Assembly (NCBI RefSeq): GCF_007830235.1
Contig: NZ_VLKI01000013.1
Span: 62,001 to 126,000 of the forward strand
DNA from: Cytobacillus oceanisediminis
Lineage (GTDB): Bacteria; Bacillota; Bacilli; Bacillales; Cytobacillaceae
DNA length: 64,000 bases
Reading direction: 5' to 3'
The notes beneath the pieces were generated by a model, which worked only from the letters and a program-made list of their open reading frames with translations, was not told the DNA's origin and made no database searches. A program made the translations under genes and the position numbers. Of this stretch, positions 1-9,381 are shown in pieces (position 1 is the stretch's first letter; each line of letters begins with the position of its first letter).

Positions 1-855
1 TCCTGTTCCATCTACGTTTAATCTATATAATTTAGCACCGTCCGACTGATTTGCATAGTAAATCCAATTACCTGCAACCAAAATATCGGTAGAACCATCA
101 TCCGTTAATTTTGTCCTTTCTGTACCATCAATTTTTATTTTGTATATCTTCCCATTATCCCTGCCATTTCGATAATAAACCCATCCATTTAAAACATTAA
201 TATAGGTTGGATCATCATTGGCCATTAACGGTGTATCCATTGTCAAATCTGTTTTAATTTTAGATAATGTTCCGTACAATGCTGTACCTTGCCGTTTATT
301 ATAATAAAGCCATTCATTTTCTTTACCAACAATGCCACTGTTCAATATATTACCTGCTGTATTCCCCATCCCCTCCATAGACAAATCTTCAGTAAGTGAT
401 AGTAAATATTGATTCTCCTGGGTTAGGACATTGACTCTATTTTTCAATTCATCATAATCAGAAGTAACCCTAATTACCTGATTTGTGGCATCCCATACTA
501 CCTTGGCTCCTACCCGGCTAAACTCAGCAATTGGAACGTAAATATATGGATAGGTTGCGCCTTCAGGTTGAAAATTTAATACTGGATACAACCCAGTATT
601 AATATCTACTTCATTAACCAAAATGGGTCTATCTGCAGTGTAGGCTGTAACAGGTTTATATTGCAATTGTCGAACTACTATATCCTTTTTCGAAGTTTGA
701 TTGGGAATTAAAAGCGATTGGCCAATATAGATGAACGGTCTTACAAGCTGATTTAGGGAGACAATGCTTTCCACAGTAGTATGGAATTTCTTTGCTATTA
801 AATATAAATTATCACCTGGTTGGACAACATATTTAAAATCAGGATTTCTTTTCAC
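1..855 (-). CDS. LysM domain protein with DUF5050-like repeats (3' end outside window)
   Basis: A GTG start at 855 follows a GGAAGG ribosome binding site, and the frame stays open to the window edge (285 residues seen). The N-terminus is a LysM fold (YVVQPGDNLYLIAKKF, then IYIGQSLLIP) that should bind peptidoglycan or chitin-like glycans. A middle segment resembles copper-amine-oxidase-like/stalk domains (VPIAEFSRVGAKVVWD). From about residue 190 come repeats of the WIYYANQSDG / KLYRLNVDGT type, as in DUF5050 or TolB-like propeller proteins. There is no signal peptide before the LysM. A surface or spore-coat role is inference only. The missing 3' end prevents a full length comparison. Confidence 0.75.
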   Translation of the reverse strand, partial: MKRNPDFKYVVQPGDNLYLIAKKFHTTVESIVSLNQLVRPFIYIGQSLLIPNQTSKKDIVVRQLQYKPVTAYTADRPILVNEVDINTGLYPVLNFQPEGATYPYIYVPIAEFSRVGAKVVWDATNQVIRVTSDYDELKNRVNVLTQENQYLLSLTEDLSMEGMGNTAGNILNSGIVGKENEWLYYNKRQGTALYGTLSKIKTDLTMDTPLMANDDPTYINVLNGWVYYRNGRDNGKIYKIKIDGTERTKLTDDGSTDILVAGNWIYYANQSDGAKLYRLNVDGTG

Positions 856-1213
856 TATGGCACCCTTCCTTTTTCAGACTACATTATTTATCTTATTAGC
901 CTGTAAAAGAAAAGTGCCTAATTGATCCTTTAAAAAGTACCATAGTCAAAGTGAATTGCGTGATTTAACTAGGGGTAGTACCAGTAAAGCTGTCACCACC
1001 CTCAATAAGGAAATGTCAAGATTACAATAAGTTATTCATTTTAATACTTCAAACACGTATACCCCATCCTGTATTAGATGGGGGTATACATGTTTGTTTA
1101 TAAAGGATACTTTAACGATAAAGTGGTTTAAAAATCTAAGTTTTATTCCACAATCTGGCTCGATTGTGGAAGATCCTTAATTCTAATTAATTAAGTAATA
1201 GATTATGAGTTAT
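856..1213. other. Intergenic: two hairpins and a possible gene remnant
   Basis: There is no intact gene. On the + strand 929-1030 reads as a stop-terminated 33-residue fragment (ends TLNKEMSRLQ) without a start codon, which may be the tail of a lost gene. An 18-bp imperfect inverted repeat lies at 1051-1096 (arms around gtatacccc / ggggtatac). A perfect 10-bp inverted repeat, ttccacaatc / gattgtggaa, lies at 1146-1171. The first could serve as a terminator; the second has no clear T-run. Confidence 0.4.
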
Positions 1214-2324
1214 TTATCCCGCATTTTTAAACAAATACTTAATCTTATCAATTACATACTTTGGATGTGGCTGGCTGTTGATTAATAAAAGCAATTGAAT
1301 GACGGCAATTGGCAGGAAGGATTTTTTGTATGCTAAATACTTCAGTTCCCACGTGCAGGCAAATTTACTTTTAAATTCTTTCAGCCCTTTAAAGTTATAA
1401 AATGAATTTCCATGAAGATAGGCTAATCGTGCCAACTTTTCTTTTTTAAAAGAAAATGGACTATCCCCGACATGTGCAAGAGGCGACATTCCTAAGCTGC
1501 AGCGCTTATAGCCCCTTTCTTTTGCCCATTTAAAAATGTGAATAAATAAAACATCCATCGTTCCATGCGGGCTGTCGGAAAACTTCCTCACTCATTAAAT
1601 CAATGGTCATGGTCTTTTTATAATCGTTCGCCAGTGTCGCAAACGCTACGATATTTCCCTCTGGGTCCGAAACACAAGCAATCGGAAAACAAGAAACATA
1701 CTCCTCACTGAAAGATACAACAGAAAATCCCTTTTCCTTTTGTTCCCCCAGCCATGAATCCGAAATCACTCTAAGCTCTGACAGCAAATCATTGGAATAA
1801 GGAGGATGAATCACATTAAAGGTGTAAGAATTACGGTTGAATTTATTAAGCCTCGTCCGCAGCCTTGCCCCCTGTTTTCCCTCAAGGGTAAATTTATCGA
1901 GACTGACAATCGCCTCCTCCCCTAATTTGAGGAACCGATAGCCTGTGTCATGGTAATAGTGCATGAATCGAGGGCTAATTTGATAAAAAACAGGTGTAAG
2001 CCCTATGCTTTTACTATACTGATTAAATTCTCTAATGGCCGCTTGAATAGACGATTCTTCGCCAATAGGGTCACCGAGAACAACCAATTTATTTCCGATT
2101 TTCTTATAGGCAATTAAAACTCTTCCATCCTGCGCCCAGTACACATCTTTATCCTGCAGTATGATGAGGTGTGACAGATGGTTTCCGCCTTTTTCTTCTA
2201 AAAAAGGAATAATCCGCTCTAGATCAAGCTCTTCGTAAGCTGAAGAAAACCTCTTTGTATCCCTATATAAAAAATAATTTACAAAACCAATAGTAAATAA
2301 AAAGAAAAGTGTCATTCCAATCAT
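1214..2324 (-). pseudogene. MprF-type phosphatidylglycerol lysyltransferase domain protein, frameshifted
   Basis: Two frames together give one DUF2156 (MprF C-terminal, GNAT-like aminoacyl transferase) protein of about 368 residues. It starts at ATG 2324 behind AGGAGG with a single N-terminal membrane helix (MIGMTLFFLFTIGFVNYFL). MprF moves lysine from Lys-tRNA onto phosphatidylglycerol and confers resistance to cationic peptides. This version lacks the multi-helix flippase part of full MprF. The frame breaks where CTCA is duplicated (1587-1594). Removing one copy joins ...MTIDLM to RKFSDSPHGTMDVLF, which matches the family pattern. The downstream half ends at 1214. It is probably inactive unless the duplication is polymorphic. 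Confidence 0.75.
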
Positions 2325-2625
2325 TAAGGTAAACCTCCTGATAAAATTCACCTTAATAAAGATAACATACAAATACTTGAATAAATAGATTATTTCTTTT
2401 CTAAAAGTTTTAAAAAAACCACCCGCTCATAGGAATGATTAAAGTGAGGGATTGTCAAGGCCAAAGCAATCAAAGAGTATTCTTTAGAGTATTTAATATT
2501 ATCGGATAATTACCTTTCATTATAGATAATACCGGTTCAGTTATTACAGTAATACGCCCTTTTCTGGAGTAATTAAAGGACGACACCTTATGCTGGAATT
2601 GCTCCCTTTAGTTCAAGAACAAACA

Positions 2626-3404
2626 TCACTCATTATTCATAAAATTTTGCATCTCCAAGTAATTCAGCACTGTCTGTGAAAACTCGTGGTGAGATTCTTT
2701 CGTATACTTGGCAATGGTATAGATTTGAGCAAGATTCTTTAATCCTAATCGTTCTATCATTTCTTTAAGCTTAGGGATGTCCATGTAGCGTTTCCATCCC
2801 TTTTCATCTCTCTCTTTGTAAATTTCAAGAATTTCTTTATCTGAATAATCACGATACTGATCATAGTGAACAATACCACGCTTTGGCAGTCGATCACGCT
2901 GGGCAGGTTTTTCTGCGGGATACCCTAATGAATAACCCACAACTGGTACGATATTTGGCGGTAAGTTTAGCAGCTCACCAACTTGATCGCAATTTGCAAG
3001 CGTTGAGCCCATATAGCAAACGCCTAGCCCAGCATTTTCAGCTGCTAAAGCACAGTTTTGCGCTGCCAAAGTCGCATCAATGGTACCTATCATAAAGCTC
3101 ATGAAATTATCAAAATGTACAGGTGCATCTTTGAGCGAAAGCCATTTTCTCATTCTATTAAAATCAGCACAAAATGTTAATAGTATAGGGCATCAACAAC
3201 CATCGATTGTTCCATATGTGCGGTATATAATTTTTTCTTAAGCTCTTTGCCTTTTGTGACGACAATCGAATAAGATTGCATATTGCCGCTTGAAGAGGCA
3301 CGAATGCCCGCATCTAATATTTGATCTAGCAGTTCTTGTCTTACTTCCCTATCTTCATATTCTCGTATGGATCTGTGCCCGTGTATAACATCGTTGAATT
3401 CCAC
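2626..3404 (-). pseudogene. NfsA/NfrA-type FMN nitroreductase, single-base frameshift
   Basis: The first part (3404 to 3177) opens with the flavin nitroreductase N-terminus MEFNDVIHGHRSIREYEDR and an SSSGNMQ FMN-binding motif. The second (3153 to 2626) carries the rest, including AAENAGLGVCYMGS and the C-terminal substrate region. In frame the first part stops after VVDALYY. Adding one G to the GGG run at 3188-3190 gives DAPILLTFCADFNRM and restores a 259-residue protein, the normal length. Such enzymes reduce nitro compounds and quinones with NAD(P)H. As written it is a pseudogene, although a base-calling slip in a homopolymer cannot be excluded. Confidence 0.75.
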
Positions 3405-3609
3405 AGAATCACTCCTTTTTTTGTATCTGCTTGAACTTTTTCTTGTATTCGTTTTTGTTTTAATTCCAGTTGATTATAGGGCCTCTTTCATTTCTATAAT
3501 AATGTAATAGTAACTAAGTAACCTGATGCTTTTATGATTGCTTGTGAACTTTAACTCTATCGTCATTTGTGGAATAATAAAACCTATTTCTATTGGGGTA
3601 ATTACCCCA

Positions 3610-4647
3610 TCACAATGTCTCCTTTTTCTCTTTTTGGAACCAGGCATCCAGCAGCTCTTGCTCTTTATTACGCGATATCCCTGCTTTTCGTACTGAATCC
3701 TGTCTCACTTTCTCCCATTGATATACATCATGAATTGTTTCTTCAAGCGGAGTGAAGGAAAGCCCGTTGTCTAAGGCTTTTTTTACGCTGATGCACATTT
3801 TCCACGGTTTAGTTTCTCCTTCTAATGGGAATTGTTCAGGGATCCATAACGGCATTTCCGTCCATGGCTGTATATGATGATCCAATACAAATTGTTCATC
3901 TGCCCAGACAAATTTGGCATTGCTATTTGTAACTGATTTACACGTATTCAAAAGCTCTTCCATCGTCAATTTATGATCGGGACCTGTTACATTGAATGTA
4001 CCAGCTTTTCTTTTTTCCGCCATATCAAACACCCATGTTGCTATATCCTTCACGTCGATCAACTGAATTGGACGGTCCGGACGTCCCGGCACCACTATGT
4101 TTCCACCTTCCGCGACACGTTGAACCCAATATGGGAGCCGATCCGTATAGTCAAACTGTCCAACAAGCTGACCTGCTCTGATGTGCAACACTCGCCCCGG
4201 CCAATATTTCTCTGCTTCTGCTTCACATAGCACTTTCAATGCGCCGTAATACTCATAAGGAGAAATTCTCCCTTCCTCAACGTCTTTCAATCGATCCTGA
4301 GGCATGGACTGTAAATGATAGTCTTCTGTTATAGTGAGAGGAATCCAATCTTTATAAACAGAGATGCTAGAAATGTACGTATAATGTTCGATGCTATCTC
4401 CAAGCACAGCTGCGATTTTGTTAATTTGGTGGGGAGCGAATCCACAGGTGTCCATTACCGCATCCCAATTTCTGTTTTTCAGCTGTGAAACATCACCATC
4501 TCTATCACCGATGAGCTGTTTCACTTCGGAAGACGCTTCTTTATTGTTCCCGCGATTGAATAACGTGATGTCATGGTCTCTTTTCAACCCTTCTTCTACC
4601 AACGCTTTACCTAAAAAACGAGTACCTCCCAATATTAGAACCTTCAT
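3610..4647 (-). CDS. NAD-dependent epimerase/reductase (extended SDR)
   Basis: This is a 345-residue extended short-chain dehydrogenase. The Rossmann nucleotide-binding loop is at the very N-terminus (MKVLILGGTRFLGKALVEEG) and the catalytic YxxxK appears as YYGALK near residue 135. The C-terminal substrate part includes FNVTGPDHKLTMEELL. The family acts on nucleotide sugars or on isoflavone-like substrates; the substrate here cannot be told. It is monocistronic, with wide spacing on both sides. The start ATG at 4647 has a weak GGGG-containing leader. Confidence 0.75.
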   Translation of the reverse strand: MKVLILGGTRFLGKALVEEGLKRDHDITLFNRGNNKEASSEVKQLIGDRDGDVSQLKNRNWDAVMDTCGFAPHQINKIAAVLGDSIEHYTYISSISVYKDWIPLTITEDYHLQSMPQDRLKDVEEGRISPYEYYGALKVLCEAEAEKYWPGRVLHIRAGQLVGQFDYTDRLPYWVQRVAEGGNIVVPGRPDRPIQLIDVKDIATWVFDMAEKRKAGTFNVTGPDHKLTMEELLNTCKSVTNSNAKFVWADEQFVLDHHIQPWTEMPLWIPEQFPLEGETKPWKMCISVKKALDNGLSFTPLEETIHDVYQWEKVRQDSVRKAGISRNKEQELLDAWFQKEKKETL

Positions 4648-4800
4648 ACTTTTCCCCCGTTCACTTTAATAGCTTGCAATAAATACATTCATTTTATATA
4701 ACGTTTTTCCTTCTTTAAAAGATACGGAGAGTATGAAATGAAAACATTTTATTGATAAGTTATTTATCCTAAGTATTATTCCATTATCTAGACCTTATCA

Positions 4801-4833
4801 TAAAAAAACGCTTTTCTTATTTCAGAAAAGCGC
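4801..4833 (-). terminator. Rho-independent terminator downstream of the GNAT gene
   Basis: The hairpin gcttttct / agaaaagc lies next to a run of seven A on the + strand, which is a T-run on the minus strand. It sits about 95 bases beyond the stop of the acetyltransferase gene at 4927. Confidence 0.7.
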
Positions 4834-4926
4834 CCATAATGGAAAATCTTACTTCAGAAGCTATTAGTGCAGATTATCCCCTAGTTGTTCATAAGATCAT
4901 ACTCTTTCTTAATTTAAAGTAAAACC

Positions 4927-5499
4927 TTAATAAAGTAAGTGTTCTTCGAAATGTTTTTTTACTTTTCCCCAATCTTCCTTTATGACACTATAAAGGACAG
5001 TATGGCGAATGATCCCTTCTTTTCGTATCATATGATTTCTAAGAATTCCTTCTTTTTCAGCCCAAATTCGTTCTATTGCTTTTTGAGAACGGAGGTTTTC
5101 ATGTCCGGTTTTGATTTGTACACGGTTAAGGGAAAGGTCTTCAAAGCAATATTTTAATAATAAATATTTACAGTTTGTATTAATATTTGACCGCCAATAA
5201 ATAGGGTTCATCCAAGTTGAACCGATTTCAAGCCGTTGATGTTGTTTTGACATATCGAGAAACCAGGTAGCACCGATTATTTTCTCTGTTTTTTTATTTA
5301 CAATTACATACGCAAAATCGGTACCTTGCTCACGTTTTTGCAATGCATCTTGGACATATTGAAGTACGCAGCTTTTCTCCGTTAAATCGACAGACATATG
5401 CTCCCATATACGTTTATCCTGCGCAGCTTCATAAATTCCTTCGACATGATCAAGTTTCATTGGAATTAACTGGACAGCATTGTTTTCTAATTTTTGCAT
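4927..5499 (-). CDS. GNAT family acetyltransferase (RimJ/RimL type)
   Basis: The 190-residue protein has the RimJ/RimL layout: N-terminal VQLIPMKLDHVEGIYEA, central AYVIVNKKTEKIIGATWFLD, EIGSTWMNPIYW, then NRVQIKTGHENLRSQKAIERI. It should transfer acetyl from acetyl-CoA to an amine or protein N-terminus. One oddity is IERIWAEKEG, where the family usually has glycine in place of tryptophan (I-E-K-L-G-A). This might affect CoA binding. It stands alone, with its own terminator at 4801-4833. Confidence 0.75.
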   Translation of the reverse strand: MQKLENNAVQLIPMKLDHVEGIYEAAQDKRIWEHMSVDLTEKSCVLQYVQDALQKREQGTDFAYVIVNKKTEKIIGATWFLDMSKQHQRLEIGSTWMNPIYWRSNINTNCKYLLLKYCFEDLSLNRVQIKTGHENLRSQKAIERIWAEKEGILRNHMIRKEGIIRHTVLYSVIKEDWGKVKKHFEEHLLY

Positions 5500-5644
5500 G
5501 TTATCACTCCTTGAATCTATAAAACCATTTTTCTACTATGAAATAAATAGCCAAAAGTAACGAAGCGCAGCAAAGTACGACACCGTATGTCTATATTTCA
5601 CCGTTTTAGAGAAAAGCAGATTCTTTACCATTAGACCCATTGGA

Positions 5645-6010
5645 TTAAATCTGAATTTTTTCTTCAGTGCATATTTTATCCTTAACAGCAATCATAAACT
5701 CAAACATATTCATCCCTTGAATTTGCTGGAATTTAAACACATCTTGATTATAGTACATATGAATATGCTTGCCGGTTATTCCTCTTTTTTCTTCAATGGA
5801 TGTGATTTTCCTATACGCAAACTCTTCAACCAATTCCTTTTTTGATTCTGATACTGGAATCCCATAGAATAACAGTCTTTTGTTCGTAGCAACAAAATAG
5901 CCTGCCTGTGGAACTAAACAATAATAAGCTACGAATGAACAGCTTAAACATTCAATTATGTTTTCACCATCTTGCAGCAATTGTTCAACCTGATTTTTTA
6001 CAAGAGTCAT
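5645..6010 (-). CDS. Small bacterial PH-domain protein (YokE-like)
   Basis: The 121 residues form a single bacterial pleckstrin-homology-like domain: QLLQDGENIIECLSCSF, then GYFVATNKRLLFYGIP, then YRKITSIEEKRG, closed by a C-terminal helix. The phrase 'ATNKRLLFYG' is characteristic of bPH/YokE-like proteins. There is no signal peptide or membrane segment, so it is cytoplasmic. The function of these domains is not established. A neighbour gene for a methyltransferase lies just upstream in the same direction (gap about 45 bases), so they may share a transcript under the SAM riboswitch. Confidence 0.6.
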   Translation of the reverse strand: MTLVKNQVEQLLQDGENIIECLSCSFVAYYCLVPQAGYFVATNKRLLFYGIPVSESKKELVEEFAYRKITSIEEKRGITGKHIHMYYNQDVFKFQQIQGMNMFEFMIAVKDKICTEEKIQI

Positions 6011-6055
6011 TGAACGATTCCCCTCAGTTCAAATTAATAATTTCATATTTATAAA

Positions 6056-6634
6056 TCAAACTGCAGTCTTTACTGCCAATAGTAGCCCAGTAGACCAATC
6101 CATTTCTGTTATGTCCAGATCAGGTCTGTTTTGTAGCGTCTTCAGGAGTTTAGTTGCTCTGATTCGATATGTTTCCGGCAATCTCGTTACCGGAAACACA
6201 TCATGAATCACATAAAAACCTCCCACATTTAAATGATCCAAAGTTTTGTCCAGCAGCTCGAATTTTCCCGGCCATGTATCTGCAAAGATAAAATCAAACC
6301 GTTCAGACAGGTTTTGAATATATGCTGCTCCGTCCTGGCAGCAAAATGATACTCTTCTGTCATGCCCGAGGTACTTTTTTGCGATGGATTGCACTTTGGA
6401 ATCAATGTCAACTGTTGTAAGCGTGCAGCTTTCATCCATTCCATCGATAATCCATGAAGCAGACGCTCCTGTCCCTGTTCCTAACTCTAAGAATTTTCCT
6501 CCTGGTTTTGAGGCAGCCAGTCCCTTTAGTAAAAATCCTGTTTTTCGATCACATGACTGCTGGAAGCCGAGCAGTTCTGATTCTTGTAATATTTTCACGT
6601 AAGCTTCCGGTATCTTTATAACGTTGCTTTCCAT
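6056..6634 (-). CDS. Class I SAM-dependent methyltransferase
   Basis: From ATG 6634 (behind AGAGGGGG) this encodes 192 residues of an O-methyltransferase-like Rossmann fold: motif I FLELGTGTGASASW, acidic motif II LTTVDIDSK, then FDFIFADTWPGK and GGFYVIHDVFP. This pattern is close to the caffeoyl-CoA OMT/YrrM group. The substrate is unknown. A longer reading from 6697 is possible but has no ribosome binding site. The leader holds an S-box riboswitch and terminator, so expression should rise when S-adenosylmethionine is scarce. That is odd for an enzyme that consumes SAM. Confidence 0.75.
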   Translation of the reverse strand: MESNVIKIPEAYVKILQESELLGFQQSCDRKTGFLLKGLAASKPGGKFLELGTGTGASASWIIDGMDESCTLTTVDIDSKVQSIAKKYLGHDRRVSFCCQDGAAYIQNLSERFDFIFADTWPGKFELLDKTLDHLNVGGFYVIHDVFPVTRLPETYRIRATKLLKTLQNRPDLDITEMDWSTGLLLAVKTAV

Positions 6635-6712
6635 GTCAATTCCCCCTCTTCCATATCTTTTAGATCGTGTCTTTCCATCCATTAAATCCGGCTCCATTTA
6701 TATTAAGGCAAC

Positions 6713-6740
6713 AAAAAAGGCCTCTTAACATAAGAGGCCT
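6713..6740 (-). terminator. S-box expression-platform terminator
   Basis: The hairpin aggcctctta / taagaggcct is followed on the minus strand by TTTTTT. It lies directly after the SAM aptamer and before the methyltransferase start, so it acts as the regulated terminator. Confidence 0.85.
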
Positions 6741-6757
6741 TTGCTTTCAATCCGACC

Positions 6758-6864
6758 TCTTATCTCCCAGAGCGTTAACTCTGTTGGAATTAGCACCTTC
6801 CTGAAATAATCAGGGGTTGCTGAGGCTTCGCAGGGCCAGTCCCTCCACCTCTCTGGATAAGAAT
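6758..6864 (-). promoter_or_regulatory. SAM-I (S-box) riboswitch
   Basis: The minus strand shows the S-box core in order: TTCTTATCCAGAGAGG (P1 and kink), GGAGGGACTGGCCC, GAAGCCTCAGCAACC, AAGGTGCTAATTCC, and the closing GAGATAAGA. SAM binding should favour the downstream terminator at 6713-6740 and switch the methyltransferase (and perhaps the PH-domain gene) off. Assignment is by conserved sequence and is strong. Confidence 0.93.
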
Positions 6865-7494
6865 TTGATTATGGAATTATGTTTAATTTTGAATAAGTAT
6901 TGCATAGTTTCAGAAAAATGGCAACTTAATTATCTTCCTTAATAAAACTTTTCCTTTTTTTGCAGGTCCGAAATCATGAGTACAAAGTTACTATAAAAAA
7001 GCTGCTAAAACTCACAGGTCCTGCTAAATAGCGAGACTGACGTGAAACCCCATCCATAACGCTACTAAAAAAGAGCTCCTTCATATAATAGGAGCTCTTA
7101 AGTGTTTTATTTTCTTCATTATTAAATGGCCTAATCTCAGGAATATTGTTTTTACTGAGCCTAAATAACAACCGTAACTGATAGTTTTTTTATTATTTCA
7201 TCTCATTCAACCAAATCAAAATCATTATGATTTAAATGATATAGATAATCATTGCTTCTTAAATATGTATGCTTCGTTTTAAAGAATTTCTATATTGGTC
7301 CCATATTCGTAACCATATTTTAAATCGCAACAATTTCGATTAACATCCAAATCAATCTTTTTCTTAAATGCAAGCTTTTTTTAAAAACCATTCTAATAGT
7401 CCACGGTCATATAAAGAATTTTTTCATAGTTAAAGTTTCCAAAAATAAAGATTCATAAATCCATTTACAAATTCATAGGGTTAATTTAGAATGT
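6865..7494. other. Intergenic region with one terminator-like hairpin
   Basis: No convincing gene. A minus-strand hairpin (gagctcct / aggagctc, 7071-7098) with a T-run looks like an intrinsic terminator, but no transcript feeding it can be recognised. An AT-rich imperfect palindrome near 7235-7252 (atgatatagataatcat) faintly resembles a Fur-family box. Confidence 0.4.
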
Positions 7495-7516
7495 AAAACG
7501 TAATAATTACGATTTA
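7495..7516. promoter_or_regulatory. Zur box 1 (znuA-like gene)
   Basis: The palindrome AAAACGTAA-TAA-TTACGATTT lies 28 bases before the zinc lipoprotein start. It matches the known B. subtilis Zur operator type and recurs six more times in the next 9 kb. Confidence 0.85.
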
Positions 7517-7544
7517 TCAAAATAAATTAGATAGGAGTTAAAAA

Positions 7545-8624
7545 ATGAGAATCAAACAGTTAGCAGCCACTTCATTTTTGGCCTGCAGCCTTCTTTTAGC
7601 CGGCTGTGGAAGCTCAGAAACAGCTAGTGAAGGGGCAGACAACGAAAATAAAGAAGCTTTAAAAGTCTATACGACCATTTATCCTCTGGAGGATTTTACC
7701 CAAAAAATAGGCGGTCAGTTTGTTGAAGCGCAAAGTATTTACCCGCCAAATGTCGATGCCCATTCTTACGAGCCTTCCACAAATGACATGATTAGCCTGG
7801 CAAAATCAGATTTATTTATTTATACAGGAGTCGGCATTGAGGGGTTTGTAGAGAAAGCCTCTAAAGCATTGGAGAAGGAAAGTGTAAAAGTACTAAAAGC
7901 CGGAGAAGGAATTGAACTTATTGAATCCGCCCATGATGAGCACAATCATGAAGACGAGGAAAATCATTCAGAAAACGAAGATCATGAGGGTGAACATGGG
8001 CATTCAGAAAGTGAAAATCATGAAGATGAACATGGGCATTCAAAGGATCATGAAGGTGAAGAAGCCGAATCACATGAACAAGACGAACATATTCATGGTG
8101 ATAAGGATCCTCACGTTTGGCTAGATCCAATTCTATCAATTGATCTTGCGAATACGATCAAAGATTCGTTAATTGATCTGATGCCAGAGCACAAAACTGA
8201 GTTCGAAGCCAATTTTAATCAGCTGAAAAGCGATTTAGAAAAACTGGATAAGGAATTTGAAACGACGATTGACAGCTCCAAAACGAAATATATATTAGTC
8301 GCCCATGCGGCCTACGGTTATTGGGAAGAGCGTTACGGCATCGAGCAGATTGCCATTGCTGGTTTATCGCCAACACAGGAGCCCTCTCAGAAGGAACTGC
8401 AAGCAATTATCAACGAATCATCTGAGCATAACCTTAACTATGTGATTTTTGAACAAAATGTATCCCCAAAGGTGGCAAAAATAATCCAAAAAGAAATCGG
8501 AGCAAAATCACTCACTCTCCACAACCTAGAAGCTGTTACAGAGGATAACATTAAGGAAAAAGATGATTATTTCAGCATTATGCGCAAGAACTTAGAAACT
8601 CTTAAGACTGCTTTAAATGAATAA
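7545..8624 (+). CDS. znuA: Zinc ABC transporter substrate-binding lipoprotein (ZnuA/AdcA type)
   Basis: The 359-residue protein begins with a lipoprotein signal (lipobox LLLAGC, acylated Cys21). The cluster A-I metal-binding fold follows: VYTTIYPLEDFTQKIGG, then NVDAHSYEPS with a metal-ligand His. A long His/Asp/Glu-rich loop occupies roughly residues 128-188, then come DPHVWLDP and LVAHAAYGYWEERYG with further ligands. It should capture Zn2+ outside the membrane. The cognate permease and ATPase (ZnuBC) are not adjacent, so it must use components encoded elsewhere. RBS AGGAG at 7533-7537; Zur box 1 lies just upstream, so zinc repression is expected. Confidence 0.92.
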   Translation: MRIKQLAATSFLACSLLLAGCGSSETASEGADNENKEALKVYTTIYPLEDFTQKIGGQFVEAQSIYPPNVDAHSYEPSTNDMISLAKSDLFIYTGVGIEGFVEKASKALEKESVKVLKAGEGIELIESAHDEHNHEDEENHSENEDHEGEHGHSESENHEDEHGHSKDHEGEEAESHEQDEHIHGDKDPHVWLDPILSIDLANTIKDSLIDLMPEHKTEFEANFNQLKSDLEKLDKEFETTIDSSKTKYILVAHAAYGYWEERYGIEQIAIAGLSPTQEPSQKELQAIINESSEHNLNYVIFEQNVSPKVAKIIQKEIGAKSLTLHNLEAVTEDNIKEKDDYFSIMRKNLETLKTALNE

Positions 8625-8650
8625 AAAAGTGGTATATAATTTAATAATGT

Positions 8651-8953
8651 GAAAAAGAGGCTGACTCAAAAGATTGTTGAACGACAATTCTTTTGAGTCA
8701 GTTTTTTATTTTAGGATCATTTCTCTTTATTTTCGAATTAAATAATCAAAACTAGTGGGATCCCCCCTTTAACTTCTCACACTTTATTTTTTCTAAGTTC
8801 ATCCCACTTTTTCAAATTGTGGGCAACACAAATAAGACACCAATCCGTGATGTTTTTAGATAGGCCTCTTAGTGAAATCAGATAAAATTTTCGGTTGTGT
8901 TTAATTTGTCCGAATACAGGCTCGACATCTATTTTTCGGTTTCTGTACTTTTA
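8651..8953 (-). mobile_element. IS1182-type transposase remnant with terminal hairpin
   Basis: On the minus strand 8950-8777 translates as the C-terminus of an IS1182-family transposase (KYRNRKIDVEPVFGQIKHNR ... VAHNLKKWDELRKNKV), with a stop codon immediately upstream of the readable part. To the left, 8654-8706 is a long inverted repeat, ctgactcaaaaga / ttcttttgagtcag, of the kind seen at IS1182 ends. It is followed by a T-run on the + strand and so also ends the znuA transcript. Only about 300 bases of the element remain. Confidence 0.75.
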
Positions 8954-9205
8954 ACAGTGAATATAGAAAAACTCAAATCTATAATCCTCTTTAAAGAACA
9001 ACAGCCTATTTCTACCAAAAAAAAGAAATAATCAGTATGCATGTTTTTCTATTTTAATTCAGCATCCCACTATATTTTTGATTTCTAAGGGCAGACGAGT
9101 TTAGGTGCTTAACCACAAACACACCCACCCTTTTTCTTTTCACTTTCTACAGCTATTCTGCTGACCAAAAAATTGTTATAAGAATCTAAGTTAAAATATT
9201 GATTC

Positions 9206-9355
9206 TTACTTGGTTTCACGGTGCAAAGTATGTTTCTTTAAGCGTGGTGAATACTTCATTAATTCGATCCGGTCAGGATTGTTCCGCTTATTTTTGGTGG
9301 TAATATAATTCCTGTCCCCTGTCTCTGTACAAGCAAGTGTGATCTTTACTCTCAT
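9206..9355 (-). CDS. rpmG: Ribosomal protein L33, zinc-independent form
   Basis: Starting at ATG 9355 behind AGGAGGAG, this gives 49 residues with the L33 signature [17 protein letters not shown]. The usual zinc ribbon (two CxxC pairs) is gone: the sites read ACTETG and YSPRLKKHT, leaving one cysteine (Cys9). Such C-minus paralogs replace the zinc form during zinc limitation, releasing ribosomal zinc. It is the last gene of a minus-strand unit led by Zur box 2 and a broken flavoprotein gene. Confidence 0.92.
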   Translation of the reverse strand: MRVKITLACTETGDRNYITTKNKRNNPDRIELMKYSPRLKKHTLHRETK

Positions 9356-9381
9356 TTTAAACTCCTCCTGATATTTAGTTC

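Noticed and set aside
6974-7171. 65-aa minus-strand ORF before znuA
   Set aside because: No ribosome binding site, contains the terminator-like hairpin at 7071-7098, no recognisable pattern.
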